A stretch of DNA of 5,168 nt from Dehalococcoidia bacterium UBA3254 (lineage in GTDB: Bacteria; Chloroflexota; Dehalococcoidia; Dehalococcoidales; UBA3254), in assembly GCA_002362735.1 (NCBI GenBank), contig DEUU01000089.1:1-5168 (forward strand), given 5' to 3'. The notes beneath the pieces are model-generated. The model did no database searches. It was not told where the DNA came from and was given only the letters and a program-made list of their open reading frames with translations. Positions 1 through 5,168 of this stretch are shown one piece after another. Made by a program: the position numbers and the translations under genes. Every line of letters begins with the position of its first letter. Within the stretch, counting starts at the first letter, position 1.

Positions 1-39
1 CATGAGGTAGCCTGTATCAGGGTTTAGACGAGAGTACAT

Positions 40-45
40 TATAAT
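40..45 (+). promoter_or_regulatory. Candidate -10 box (TATAAT)
   Basis: A perfect TATAAT hexamer lies about 220 bases before the MATE start. The bases 17 upstream (17-22, TCAGGG) do not resemble TTGACA, so the promoter is only half supported. If real, the transcript would carry the direct repeat and the hairpin segment as a long 5' leader. AT-rich DNA yields such hexamers by chance. Confidence 0.3.
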
Positions 46-65
46 ATTATCTTTTGTTTTTTTAT

Positions 66-96
66 TTCTAAGGCAGTTAAATTCTAAGTCAATTAA
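66..96. repeat. Imperfect tandem direct repeat, 16-bp period
   Basis: TTCTAAGGCAGTTAA (66-80) and TTCTAAGTCAATTAA (82-96) match at 13 of 15 positions, with starts 16 bp apart. They lie just downstream of the candidate TATAAT box, where a repressor or activator could bind. The half-site TTCTAA recurs inside the perfect palindrome at 1699-1714 before the flavoprotein gene. A role as paired regulator sites is inference. Confidence 0.35.
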
Positions 97-105
97 GTAT
101 TAAAA

Positions 106-177
106 AACAGGAGCTAGGCACGGAAAGTGTAATTGGGATACTCCGCAATGTAGCCAGATAGAAATTTTTCTCCTGTT
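106..177 (+). ncRNA. Putative structured 5' leader of the MATE gene
   Basis: AACAGGAG (106-113) is exactly complementary to CTCCTGTT (170-177), giving an 8-bp closing helix. Inside, GCTA (113-116, sharing its G with the outer arm) can pair with TAGC (151-154). CGGA (121-124) can pair with TCCG (142-145), continued by GTGT (127-130) with ATAC (138-141) after an AA bulge. The nested arrangement resembles a small cis-regulatory RNA. I could not match it to a known riboswitch consensus: the guanidine-I, c-di-GMP-I, fluoride, yybP and preQ1 core motifs are not recognisable. A chance fold is possible. The ligand, if any, is unknown. Confidence 0.3.
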
Positions 178-262
178 AAAAATTACGATGTTGTTATCAT
201 CAATGTCGCTGAAACTTTTAATTTCCCTTTTAGATTAGATCATTCAAGAGTAAAAAACCCAG

Positions 263-1657
263 ATGATAGAAGAATCTAACGACCGTTCCAGCCGTGAACT
301 CGCAGCCGCTCCTCGTATTTCCAGAGATTGGACACAGGGCAGTGTCACTAAAAACCTCTTATCTCTTTCCTGGCCGATGATCGTAACCAATAGCTTAAAC
401 ATTCTAGGCCCCCTGGTCGACATGATCTGGATGGGCAGACTGGGCCCAGATTCCGTTGCAGCTGTCGGTGTCGCCAGTATGATGGTTATGCTGGTCAACG
501 CTTTCCTCATGGGTGTCTTTACCGGTTTACGTGCGATGGTTTCCCGCTATATGGGAGCACAGGATAAGCCGCAGGCTGTTCATGTAGCACAGCAAGCTCT
601 GGTTATCGCCGTTATTTTCGGTATTCTGCTGGCCGTGGTGGGTATTCTCCTTGACCGCTGGATGCTGGGTTTGATGGGAATCTCTCCGGAGGTAGTGGAA
701 ATAGGGGCACCCTATATGCGTATCAACTTCATCGGTATGATTGCTATTGGAGTACGCTTTGCCACCGATGGTACGATGCAGGCTTCTGGAGACACCCTGA
801 CTCCCATGAAAATAGCCGTCATCTTTAGATTCGCACATGTCATTCTCTGCCCTTTCCTGATATTCGGCTGGTTTTTCTTCCCTTCTCTAGGGGCTAGTGG
901 TGCCGCGTTAACGGGAGTTTTTTCCCAGACCCTGGGCTCATTGTTAGGGTTGGCTATTTTAATAAGTGGGCGCTCGAGATTGCGCCTTTCCTTCAGAAAT
1001 TTCAGGTTCGATCCGAGTGTGATCTGGCGGCTAATAACTATCGGTATTCCAGCTTCGTTGATGATGCTGCAAATGCAATTGGGACAGATAGTGATGACGA
1101 CTTTTGTAGTACGATTTGGTACTGCAGCAGTTGCAGCCCATACTATCTGTCAACGCATCGATATGTTGTTAATGATGCCCATAATGGGTATCGGAGCCAG
1201 CGCTGGAGTGCTGGTAGGATTAAATCTGGGAGCTCACCAAATGGAGAGAGCGGAGAAAAGTGGTTGGACAGCACTGTTAATTTCGGAAGGCGTATTAATT
1301 GTCGCAGGGACGGCGATACTGATCTGGGCAGAGACCGTAGTCAACATCTTCAGTTCCGATCCTGAATTGGGTGCTATCGCGGACGATTATGTCAAAATAG
1401 CCGCCATTGGTTATATGATCATGGCATTTAATTTAGTTTTACAGAACTGTATCTCGGGCGCTGGAGATACCCTGCCGCCGCTGGTGATAGGAATTATTAT
1501 TATTTGGATAATTCAGATTCCATTGGGTTGGTTTCTCAGCCATACCGAACTGGGAGTATACGGTGTGCGCTGGGCAGTGGTTTCCGGCCTGGTCCTCAGT
1601 ATGATAGCTTATACCAGCTACTTCCGCTCTGGTAGATGGAAGAAGAAGCGTATCTGA
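263..1657 (+). CDS. MATE family efflux transporter (12-TM cation/drug antiporter)
   Basis: Encodes a 464-aa inner-membrane protein, the usual length for the MATE (multidrug and toxic compound extrusion) family, which exports organic cations and other compounds in exchange for Na+ or H+. About twelve hydrophobic helices lie between residues 33 and 455, arranged as two homologous six-helix halves. The paired family motifs support this: MQASGDT near 172-178 in the N-half and ISGAGDT near 397-403 in the C-half. A proline in the first helix (WPMI, 37-40) and GAP at 148-150 are also typical. The tail is basic (GRWKKKRI). An in-frame TAA at 251-253 leaves ATG 263 as the only sensible start, but its ribosome site is weak (AAGAG at 246-250, 12 bases away). 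The export substrate cannot be read from sequence. No adjacent regulator gene is visible; the structured leader may control expression. Confidence 0.93.
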   Translation: MIEESNDRSSRELAAAPRISRDWTQGSVTKNLLSLSWPMIVTNSLNILGPLVDMIWMGRLGPDSVAAVGVASMMVMLVNAFLMGVFTGLRAMVSRYMGAQDKPQAVHVAQQALVIAVIFGILLAVVGILLDRWMLGLMGISPEVVEIGAPYMRINFIGMIAIGVRFATDGTMQASGDTLTPMKIAVIFRFAHVILCPFLIFGWFFFPSLGASGAALTGVFSQTLGSLLGLAILISGRSRLRLSFRNFRFDPSVIWRLITIGIPASLMMLQMQLGQIVMTTFVVRFGTAAVAAHTICQRIDMLLMMPIMGIGASAGVLVGLNLGAHQMERAEKSGWTALLISEGVLIVAGTAILIWAETVVNIFSSDPELGAIADDYVKIAAIGYMIMAFNLVLQNCISGAGDTLPPLVIGIIIIWIIQIPLGWFLSHTELGVYGVRWAVVSGLVLSMIAYTSYFRSGRWKKKRI

Positions 1658-1698
1658 CTAAACTAGCAATAGTATAAGACCTGTGTTAAGATATGCCG

Positions 1699-1714
1699 AC
1701 TTCTAATTAGAAGT
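1699..1714. promoter_or_regulatory. Perfect 16-bp palindrome, possible operator
   Basis: ACTTCTAATTAGAAGT is a perfect inverted repeat without a spacer, about 100 bp before the flavoprotein start and 42 bp after the MATE stop. Spacerless palindromes of this size suit a dimeric repressor such as a MarR- or TetR-type protein. It could also form a 6-bp hairpin with an AATT loop, but the following GATTTGT is a poor T-tract, so a terminator for the MATE gene is less likely. Confidence 0.35.
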
Positions 1715-1729
1715 GATTTGTACGGTATT

Positions 1730-1743
1730 TTCAATATATTGAA
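1730..1743. promoter_or_regulatory. Perfect 14-bp palindrome in the flavoprotein upstream region
   Basis: TTCAATATATTGAA is a perfect inverted repeat centred 30 bp after the centre of the palindrome at 1699-1714. It contains TATATT (1735-1740), five of six matches to a -10 box, though no good -35 lies at the right distance. TACGGTA occurs on both sides (1721-1727 and 1759-1765), and GTGATT (1713-1718) is complementary to AATCAC (1750-1755). A repressor site overlapping a promoter is the simplest reading; an AT-rich chance palindrome is the alternative. Confidence 0.3.
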
Positions 1744-1800
1744 TAGCTTAATCACAATTACGGTACGATTGGTAGGCTGGAAATTGATACTAACTACTGA

Positions 1801-1806
1801 AAGGAG
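1801..1806 (+). promoter_or_regulatory. Ribosome binding site that fixes a TTG start
   Basis: AAGGAG lies eight bases before the TTG at 1815, close to ideal spacing. A second AAGGAG (1809-1814) abuts the TTG directly and is too close to serve that start. An in-frame TAA at 1791-1793 rules out an upstream start, and the first in-frame ATG would fall at residue 88, after the FAD-binding motif, so TTG is well supported. Confidence 0.8.
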
Positions 1807-1814
1807 ATAAGGAG

Positions 1815-3770
1815 TTGAGAGAAGCTGTATATGCCCAATTAAAAAAGTGGCCGTATCCGGTAAATTATGCCAAAGAGAACGAAGTTGAGGCGGATGTCCT
1901 GATTATCGGCGGCGGTATCGCCGGCTGCCATGCTGCTATCAGCGCAGCCAATCGAGGAGCCAAAGTGGTAGTGGTGGAAAAAGGTTCGGTGATTCGCAGC
2001 GGCGCCGGTGGAGACGGTGTGGACCACTGGCATCTGGCCTGCACTAATCCTTGCTCGAAAATAACTCCGGAGGAAATGATAGCTTCATTGAAGCAGACTT
2101 ACGGCGAGTGGGGATATGGAGAATTCGGCAACGGTATTGCTGCTTATATCACCTGTATGGAGAGCTACCCAGCTTTGCTGGATATTGAAAGAATGGGAGT
2201 CAAAGTCAGGGATGTGGATGACCTGTTTATCGGCGCTCCTTTCCGAGATGAGAAGACCAGATTAATGTTCGCTTATGATTATGATAATAAATTCACTATC
2301 CGGGTGCAGGCGGCCAATGTAAAACCAGCGCTCTATAAAGAACTTAAACGCCTCGGAATCGGTATATATAACCGCATCACCATTACTTCTTTACTCACAG
2401 AAGGAGGCCAACCGGGCAATCGCGTAATTGGCGCTACTGGTGTGAACACACGCACCGGGGAGTTTTATATTTTTAAATCTAAAGCTACGATTATTTCGAC
2501 TAGCAAGCCTAACGGTTTATGGATGTTCGACACGGAATTAAAAGGTGCAGCCTCTCTACAGGAACCCAATAATACTCCAGAAAGCTTTGCTGCTATGTGG
2601 GACGCTGGAGTGGAATTTGCCAATATGGAAGGCAGCAATACCAATATGCAGAGCGGAGGCTTCAGCTATTTTATGTATTCTACCGGGTGTTCTCATAATA
2701 CCTGGTTTGCCTGTACTCTGGTCGATGCCGAAGGTAAGGAGATTCCCTGGGTAGACCGCAACGGAAAGGTGTTAAAAACGGTAGAAGAGCGTAACCACTG
2801 CGCCCCAGGTCAAAGAGCCTTTGTCTATGACGGTCCTCGCCTTACACCTGATCTCCCGGAGCGTATCGCGAAAGGAGAATTCAAACTGCCCCTCTATGCT
2901 GATTTGCCTGGAATGCCAGAACACGAGCGCCGGGCAATCTGGGGATTGATGATAGGAAATGAAGGCAAAACTCTGATACCGGTCTACTGGACTTTCCAGA
3001 ATTGGGGATTTGACCCAGATCAGGATATGCTTCAAGCTACAGTCCAGCCGCCGGACTTATACACATGGGGAGCCTGGTGGAAAGGACACGGGCCGCGCCA
3101 GTATCGAGGGATGGCCGGAGGCGGCCCGGTATTTGATTGGGACCTTAAAACCAACCTTAAAGGATTATATGTTGCTGGTTCGACACTGCTTTCCGGTTCC
3201 GATCACTCAGGGTCGGCCTGCACCGGCAGGTACGCTGGAAGGAAAGCTGCCGGATATTCCTCTACGGTAGCTGAACCGCTTATCGATAGAAAGCAAGTAG
3301 AACGGGAAAAGACACGAGTGTATGCACCCGTCAGCCGGAAAGGCGGTCTAGGCTGGAAAGAGCTGAAAATGGGATTGGTCCGTGTGATGCAGGACTATTG
3401 CGGCGAGTGTAGAAACGAGGAGGTGCTATTGACGGGGCTGAGATGGCTCAACAGCCTGAGAGAAAGCGAGCTTTCCTCAGCTTATGCCAGGAATCCTCAT
3501 GAGCTGGGCCATATCCTGGAATCTCTTTCACAGGCTACTGTGAATGAGATTATTATTCAGGCCAGCCGAGCTCGGAAAGCCAGCAGTCGGCCGCTGGGTT
3601 TTAAAAGGCTGGATTATCCTGAAACAGACCCGCCCGAATGGAGGAAATACCTCACGATCAAGAATGAGAATGGGCGCATCAAGACCGGGTATTTGCCTCT
3701 TAATTACTGGCTTCTGTCGCCAAATGCTGCGGAATACAACGATAACTATGCTAAACATTGCCAGCTTTAA
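1815..3770 (+). CDS. FAD-dependent oxidoreductase, AprA/fumarate-reductase-like flavoprotein subunit
   Basis: Encodes a 651-aa cytoplasmic flavoprotein of the succinate dehydrogenase/fumarate reductase/adenylylsulfate reductase superfamily. The N-terminal Rossmann fold shows IIGGGIAGCHA (30-40) and the acidic strand end VVVVEKG (51-57). RSGAGGDG (61-68) aligns with RSGAVAQG of AprA. It lacks the histidine that carries covalent FAD in SdhA/FrdA, so FAD is probably non-covalent. A second FAD-contact segment is GLYVAGS (450-456), followed by the small-residue stretch GSDHSGSACTGR. The helical C-terminal domain ends with SRPLGFKRLDYP (591-602), closer to the AprA RWPGYYYR-type motif than to the SdhA RGAH motif. 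Length also suits AprA. The gene starts at TTG and is followed after 17 nt by an AprB-like ferredoxin gene, so the two are likely co-transcribed and form a complex. Substrate is unknown; no sulfate-activation genes are visible. It could instead reduce an enoate or another acid. Confidence 0.85.
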   Translation: MREAVYAQLKKWPYPVNYAKENEVEADVLIIGGGIAGCHAAISAANRGAKVVVVEKGSVIRSGAGGDGVDHWHLACTNPCSKITPEEMIASLKQTYGEWGYGEFGNGIAAYITCMESYPALLDIERMGVKVRDVDDLFIGAPFRDEKTRLMFAYDYDNKFTIRVQAANVKPALYKELKRLGIGIYNRITITSLLTEGGQPGNRVIGATGVNTRTGEFYIFKSKATIISTSKPNGLWMFDTELKGAASLQEPNNTPESFAAMWDAGVEFANMEGSNTNMQSGGFSYFMYSTGCSHNTWFACTLVDAEGKEIPWVDRNGKVLKTVEERNHCAPGQRAFVYDGPRLTPDLPERIAKGEFKLPLYADLPGMPEHERRAIWGLMIGNEGKTLIPVYWTFQNWGFDPDQDMLQATVQPPDLYTWGAWWKGHGPRQYRGMAGGGPVFDWDLKTNLKGLYVAGSTLLSGSDHSGSACTGRYAGRKAAGYSSTVAEPLIDRKQVEREKTRVYAPVSRKGGLGWKELKMGLVRVMQDYCGECRNEEVLLTGLRWLNSLRESELSSAYARNPHELGHILESLSQATVNEIIIQASRARKASSRPLGFKRLDYPETDPPEWRKYLTIKNENGRIKTGYLPLNYWLLSPNAAEYNDNYAKHCQL

Positions 3771-3773
3771 ATA

Positions 3774-3777
3774 GGAG
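3774..3777 (+). promoter_or_regulatory. Ribosome binding site choosing the ferredoxin start
   Basis: GGAG sits in the 17-nt gap after the flavoprotein stop, 10 bases before ATG 3788. An upstream in-frame ATG at 3758 would overlap the flavoprotein end and has no such motif before it, so 3788 is preferred. Confidence 0.7.
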
Positions 3778-3787
3778 TTTAGTCAAA

Positions 3788-4123
3788 ATGGAAGATGCTG
3801 TTTATATGGTACCGAATCCAGCCACACCGAATCAATGCGTAACGATCGATAGTCAAAAATGCAAGGGATGTAATTCCTGTATCGAGGTCTGTCGTACCGA
3901 CGTCATGGTCCCGGATTTAAACAAGGGAAAACCGCCTATAGTGTTATATCCTGATGAATGCTGGTTTTGCGGTAACTGCGTCGCCGCTTGCACGCAGAAT
4001 GCCATCACTATGAATTTTCCTTTAAATCAGCGTGTCGAATGGAAGCGGAAAGCGAGTGGGGAATATTTCCGCATTGGTATGAAAAATCCCCCGCCTCCCA
4101 ACACCAGACCTCCGGTGGGGTAG
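3788..4123 (+). CDS. 2x[4Fe-4S] ferredoxin, AprB-like electron-transfer subunit
   Basis: A 111-aa iron-sulfur protein with two CxxCxxCxxxC motifs: C25, C28, C31, C35 and C58, C61, C64, C68. It should bind two [4Fe-4S] clusters, with the last cysteine of each motif closing the other cluster. The run YPDECWFCGNC (54-64) and the following strand segment with EW and FRIG resemble AprB (PDMCWECYSC, then a beta extension). The longer inter-cysteine insertion of true AprB in the first motif is missing. The prolines that usually follow the fourth cysteine are R36 and T69, which may shift cluster potential. The tail is proline-rich (PPPPNTRPPVG). There is no signal peptide, so it is cytoplasmic. Its place 17 nt after the flavoprotein gene suggests it is that protein's dedicated electron partner; the external donor or acceptor is unknown. 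Confidence 0.88.
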   Translation: MEDAVYMVPNPATPNQCVTIDSQKCKGCNSCIEVCRTDVMVPDLNKGKPPIVLYPDECWFCGNCVAACTQNAITMNFPLNQRVEWKRKASGEYFRIGMKNPPPPNTRPPVG

Positions 4124-4162
4124 CATCCCGGTTTCATTAATTGATATTATGACGTTTTGTGC

Positions 4163-4177
4163 AGGTCAAGTTGACCT
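4163..4177. promoter_or_regulatory. 15-bp palindrome overlapping a -35-like hexamer
   Basis: AGGTCAAGTTGACCT is a perfect inverted repeat of 7-bp arms around a central G. Its right half contains TTGACC (4171-4176), five of six matches to TTGACA. Possible -10 sequences are poor: TAATTT at a 16-bp spacing (4193-4198), or the better GATAAT at only 14 bp (4191-4196). It lies 40 bp after the ferredoxin stop, an odd place for an operator unless a transcript starts here. As RNA it could form a 5-bp hairpin with a 5-nt loop but has no T-tract. Confidence 0.3.
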
Positions 4178-4201
4178 TCGGGAAACGATAGATAATTTAC
4201 A

Positions 4202-4257
4202 TAGCCAGGCCTATGCCAGGGCTAAAGTAAACGCACTTTATGGCCGGGCGTTGGCCA
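4202..4257 (+). ncRNA. Three abutting hairpins: candidate small RNA or structured 3' UTR
   Basis: Three stem-loops lie end to end. First: TAGCC (4202-4206) with GGCTA (4220-4224), inner GGC (4208-4210) with GCC (4215-4217), loop CTAT. Second: TAAAGT (4223-4228) with ACTTTA (4235-4240), loop AAACGC, sharing two bases with the first. Third: TGGCC (4241-4245) with GGCCA (4253-4257), loop GGGCGTT. They run straight into the terminator-like hairpin at 4258. No protein is encoded here. It could be the 3' UTR of the flavoprotein-ferredoxin mRNA or a separate RNA of about 90 nt started near 4200. I do not recognise a known RNA family. Alternative pairings among the GGCC/GCC repeats exist. Confidence 0.3.
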
Positions 4258-4290
4258 ATCTTCCCTAAATATTTAGGAAGATATATTTTT
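4258..4290 (+). terminator. Putative rho-independent terminator of the flavoprotein-ferredoxin operon
   Basis: Seven base pairs (ATCTTCC with GGAAGAT at the outer ends, 4258-4264 and 4276-4282) continue after one bulged C into an A/T stem around the CTAAATATTTAG core. TTTTT follows at 4286-4290 after a three-base gap, with a second run of six T at 4312-4317. The stem is moderate in GC, so efficiency may be modest. On the minus strand no T-run follows, so it would act mainly on plus-strand transcription. Confidence 0.5.
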
Positions 4291-4369
4291 AATGTGTATG
4301 ACATATAGCACTTTTTTCATTATTTCGGAGCTATATAAATTATTAATATAATTCAGCTATCTCCTTGAA
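4291..4369. other. AT-rich spacer between convergent genes
   Basis: No gene is supported. AATTAT (4338-4343) and ATAATT (4348-4353) form a weak A/T-only hairpin just beyond the minus-strand gene, flanked by AGCT on both sides. No T-tract follows it on the minus strand, so it is not a clear terminator for that gene. Confidence 0.5.
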
Positions 4370-5168
4370 TTATTTGCAGGCTAATATGGTTCTTTTGACC
4401 AGGGTTTTTGCTATCTGGATCTTGAATTTGTTATAAGGCAAAGCGATAGCATCGGACACCGCGGCGGCCCCGGCTGCTTCTGCATTAGCTTCATCTATAA
4501 TCTTGCCCTTAAGGATATCTTCAGCTTTTAAAACTCGATAAGGGGTACAATACACCGCATTGAGACATATCCTGGCCGATTTAACTACTCCATCTTCACT
4601 ATCTATGGCAGAAGCGCAGTTGACGATTGGAAAATCAATAGACCTCCTCATGGCGAACTTTATAAATGAACTCTTAATTCCAGCTAATGGTTTCGGTATC
4701 TGGATCTCAACTATTATTTCGTCGCTATCCAGCAGAGTCGGCGTAAGCCCTCTGTCTGCAACCCAGAATTCATCAACATTAATAGTCCTCTTGGTAGTCA
4801 CGATCCTGGCATTCAGAGCTACCAGAGCGGCAGCCATATCGGAAGGGTTCACGCCATCACAGCCGCAGTTGAGACATCGGCTGACCTCGGTTTCCACCGC
4901 GCTCTTCTCCAGTCTCATCACATCTTCTTTGTCCAGGCTGAGCTGGGAAGGCGAAAGCTCCGGCGTCTTAACCCGCCCCTGCCAGGACAGGCAGTCCACA
5001 TTGCCCCGTGTCAGATGATCTACTTTCTTCCATAACGGTAAGGTTTCCTTGCTTCCCAGATGGTGATTAATGGCTACTGGCGCTCTTCTTCCAGAGGACA
5101 GGGCGGCTACCACTGACAGTGGAGCTGACATGGTGGCATCACCGCCAGCAAAGACCTTGGCTAAGCTG
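4370..5168 (-). CDS. GltD-like oxidoreductase fused to CoxM-type flavin domain (C-terminal part, 5' end outside window)
   Basis: The frame is open to the right edge, so only the last 265 residues are seen (numbered here from the first full codon). Residues 1-33 (KVFAGGDAT, then VVAALSSGRRAPVAI) are the FAD-contact end of a GltD-like pyridine-nucleotide-disulfide oxidoreductase domain. A linker of about 60 residues ends in RCLNCGC (97-103). The protein then enters VNPSDMAAALVALNA, which matches the middle of the FAD-binding fold of CoxM/xanthine dehydrogenase flavin subunits (usually GGN..ASPxSDxxPALLALDA). FIKFAMRRSIDFPIV (168-182) begins the CO-dehydrogenase flavoprotein C-terminal domain, which ends around VKRTI. 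The protein probably links NAD(P)H with a molybdenum hydroxylase; this is inference. The ATG at 5129-5131 lies inside the GltD motif and is not the true start. Partner subunits would be expected to the right of the window. Confidence 0.8.
   Translation of the reverse strand, partial: SLAKVFAGGDATMSAPLSVVAALSSGRRAPVAINHHLGSKETLPLWKKVDHLTRGNVDCLSWQGRVKTPELSPSQLSLDKEDVMRLEKSAVETEVSRCLNCGCDGVNPSDMAAALVALNARIVTTKRTINVDEFWVADRGLTPTLLDSDEIIVEIQIPKPLAGIKSSFIKFAMRRSIDFPIVNCASAIDSEDGVVKSARICLNAVYCTPYRVLKAEDILKGKIIDEANAEAAGAAAVSDAIALPYNKFKIQIAKTLVKRTILACK

Larger units (their letters stand above)
1..262. other. AT-rich non-coding leader upstream of the MATE gene
   Basis: No convincing gene is seen here. 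Plus-strand frame 1 runs eight codons from the window edge to a TAG at 25-27 and could be the tail of an upstream gene, but this is too short to support. The region contains a TATAAT box (40-45), an imperfect direct repeat (66-80 and 82-96), a segment closed by complementary arms (106-177) and a 16-codon reading frame (188-238). It is clearly more AT-rich than the flanking coding DNA. Its length and structure suggest a regulated 5' leader for the transporter; this is inference. Confidence 0.6.

Noticed and set aside
527..838. 103-codon minus-strand frame inside the MATE gene
   Set aside because: It lies entirely antisense to a full-length transporter and has no recognisable motif.
3758..3787. 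Earlier ATG start for the ferredoxin, giving ten extra residues
   Set aside because: It overlaps the end of the flavoprotein gene and has no ribosome binding motif, whereas ATG 3788 has GGAG at good spacing and gives an AprB-like N-terminus.
4241..4257. Integron attC-like GTTGGCC
   Set aside because: It does not fit the GTTRRRY core, no matching RYYYAAC partner site was seen, and no integrase or cassette array is present.
4274..4321. Minus-strand 15-codon frame (MKKVLYVIHIKNISS) after the fusion gene
   Set aside because: Too short, without a suitably spaced Shine-Dalgarno motif, and its end runs into the terminator hairpin.
4560..5018. 152-codon plus-strand frame opposite the fusion gene
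   Set aside because: It is antisense to a clearly conserved flavin-domain protein and its translation shows no family features.
5129..5131. ATG as the true start of the minus-strand gene
   Set aside because: The frame stays open to the window edge and the twelve codons before the ATG encode the conserved KVFAGGDAT motif, so the gene continues beyond the window.
1..5168. CRISPR array, tRNA, rRNA or insertion sequence
   Set aside because: No regularly spaced repeats, clover-leaf arms, rRNA signatures, transposase frames or terminal inverted repeats were seen on either strand.

Overview
The window holds four protein-coding genes and several structured non-coding stretches. It looks bacterial: Shine-Dalgarno motifs, a TTG start, short intergenic gaps and a candidate intrinsic terminator. 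Genes rich in iron-sulfur and flavin chemistry, with no aerobic respiratory genes, suggest an anaerobe. A Dehalococcoidia-type Chloroflexota, Desulfobacterota or anaerobic Firmicutes host would fit, but the window alone does not settle the phylum.

Layout: positions 1-262 are a non-coding leader with a TATAAT box, a 16-bp-period direct repeat, a 72-nt segment closed by complementary arms, and a tiny Leu/Ser-rich reading frame. A complete MATE-family multidrug/cation antiporter follows (263-1657, plus). The next 157 bp contain two perfect palindromes and a strong ribosome binding site. Then comes a two-gene operon on the plus strand: a 651-aa flavoprotein resembling the APS reductase alpha subunit (1815-3770) and a 111-aa two-cluster ferredoxin resembling the beta subunit (3788-4123). 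The 246 bp between this operon and the convergent gene on the right hold a 15-bp palindrome and a run of four abutting hairpins ending in a T-tract. The last gene (4370 to the right edge, minus, 5' end outside the window) encodes the end of a GltD-like FAD/NAD oxidoreductase joined through a cysteine-rich linker to part of a CoxM-type molybdenum-hydroxylase flavin subunit.

How the genes may work together: the flavoprotein and ferredoxin almost certainly form a heterodimer that passes electrons between the iron-sulfur clusters and FAD. Their substrate is unknown, because no sat, qmo or dsr genes are visible and the gene order (alpha then beta) is the reverse of classical aprBA. The minus-strand fusion is a separate redox unit, probably serving a molybdenum hydroxylase encoded outside the window. 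The MATE transporter has its own leader and need not be linked to the redox genes. No obviously new defence or mobile system is present; the least explained elements are the structured non-coding segments and the composite flavoprotein.
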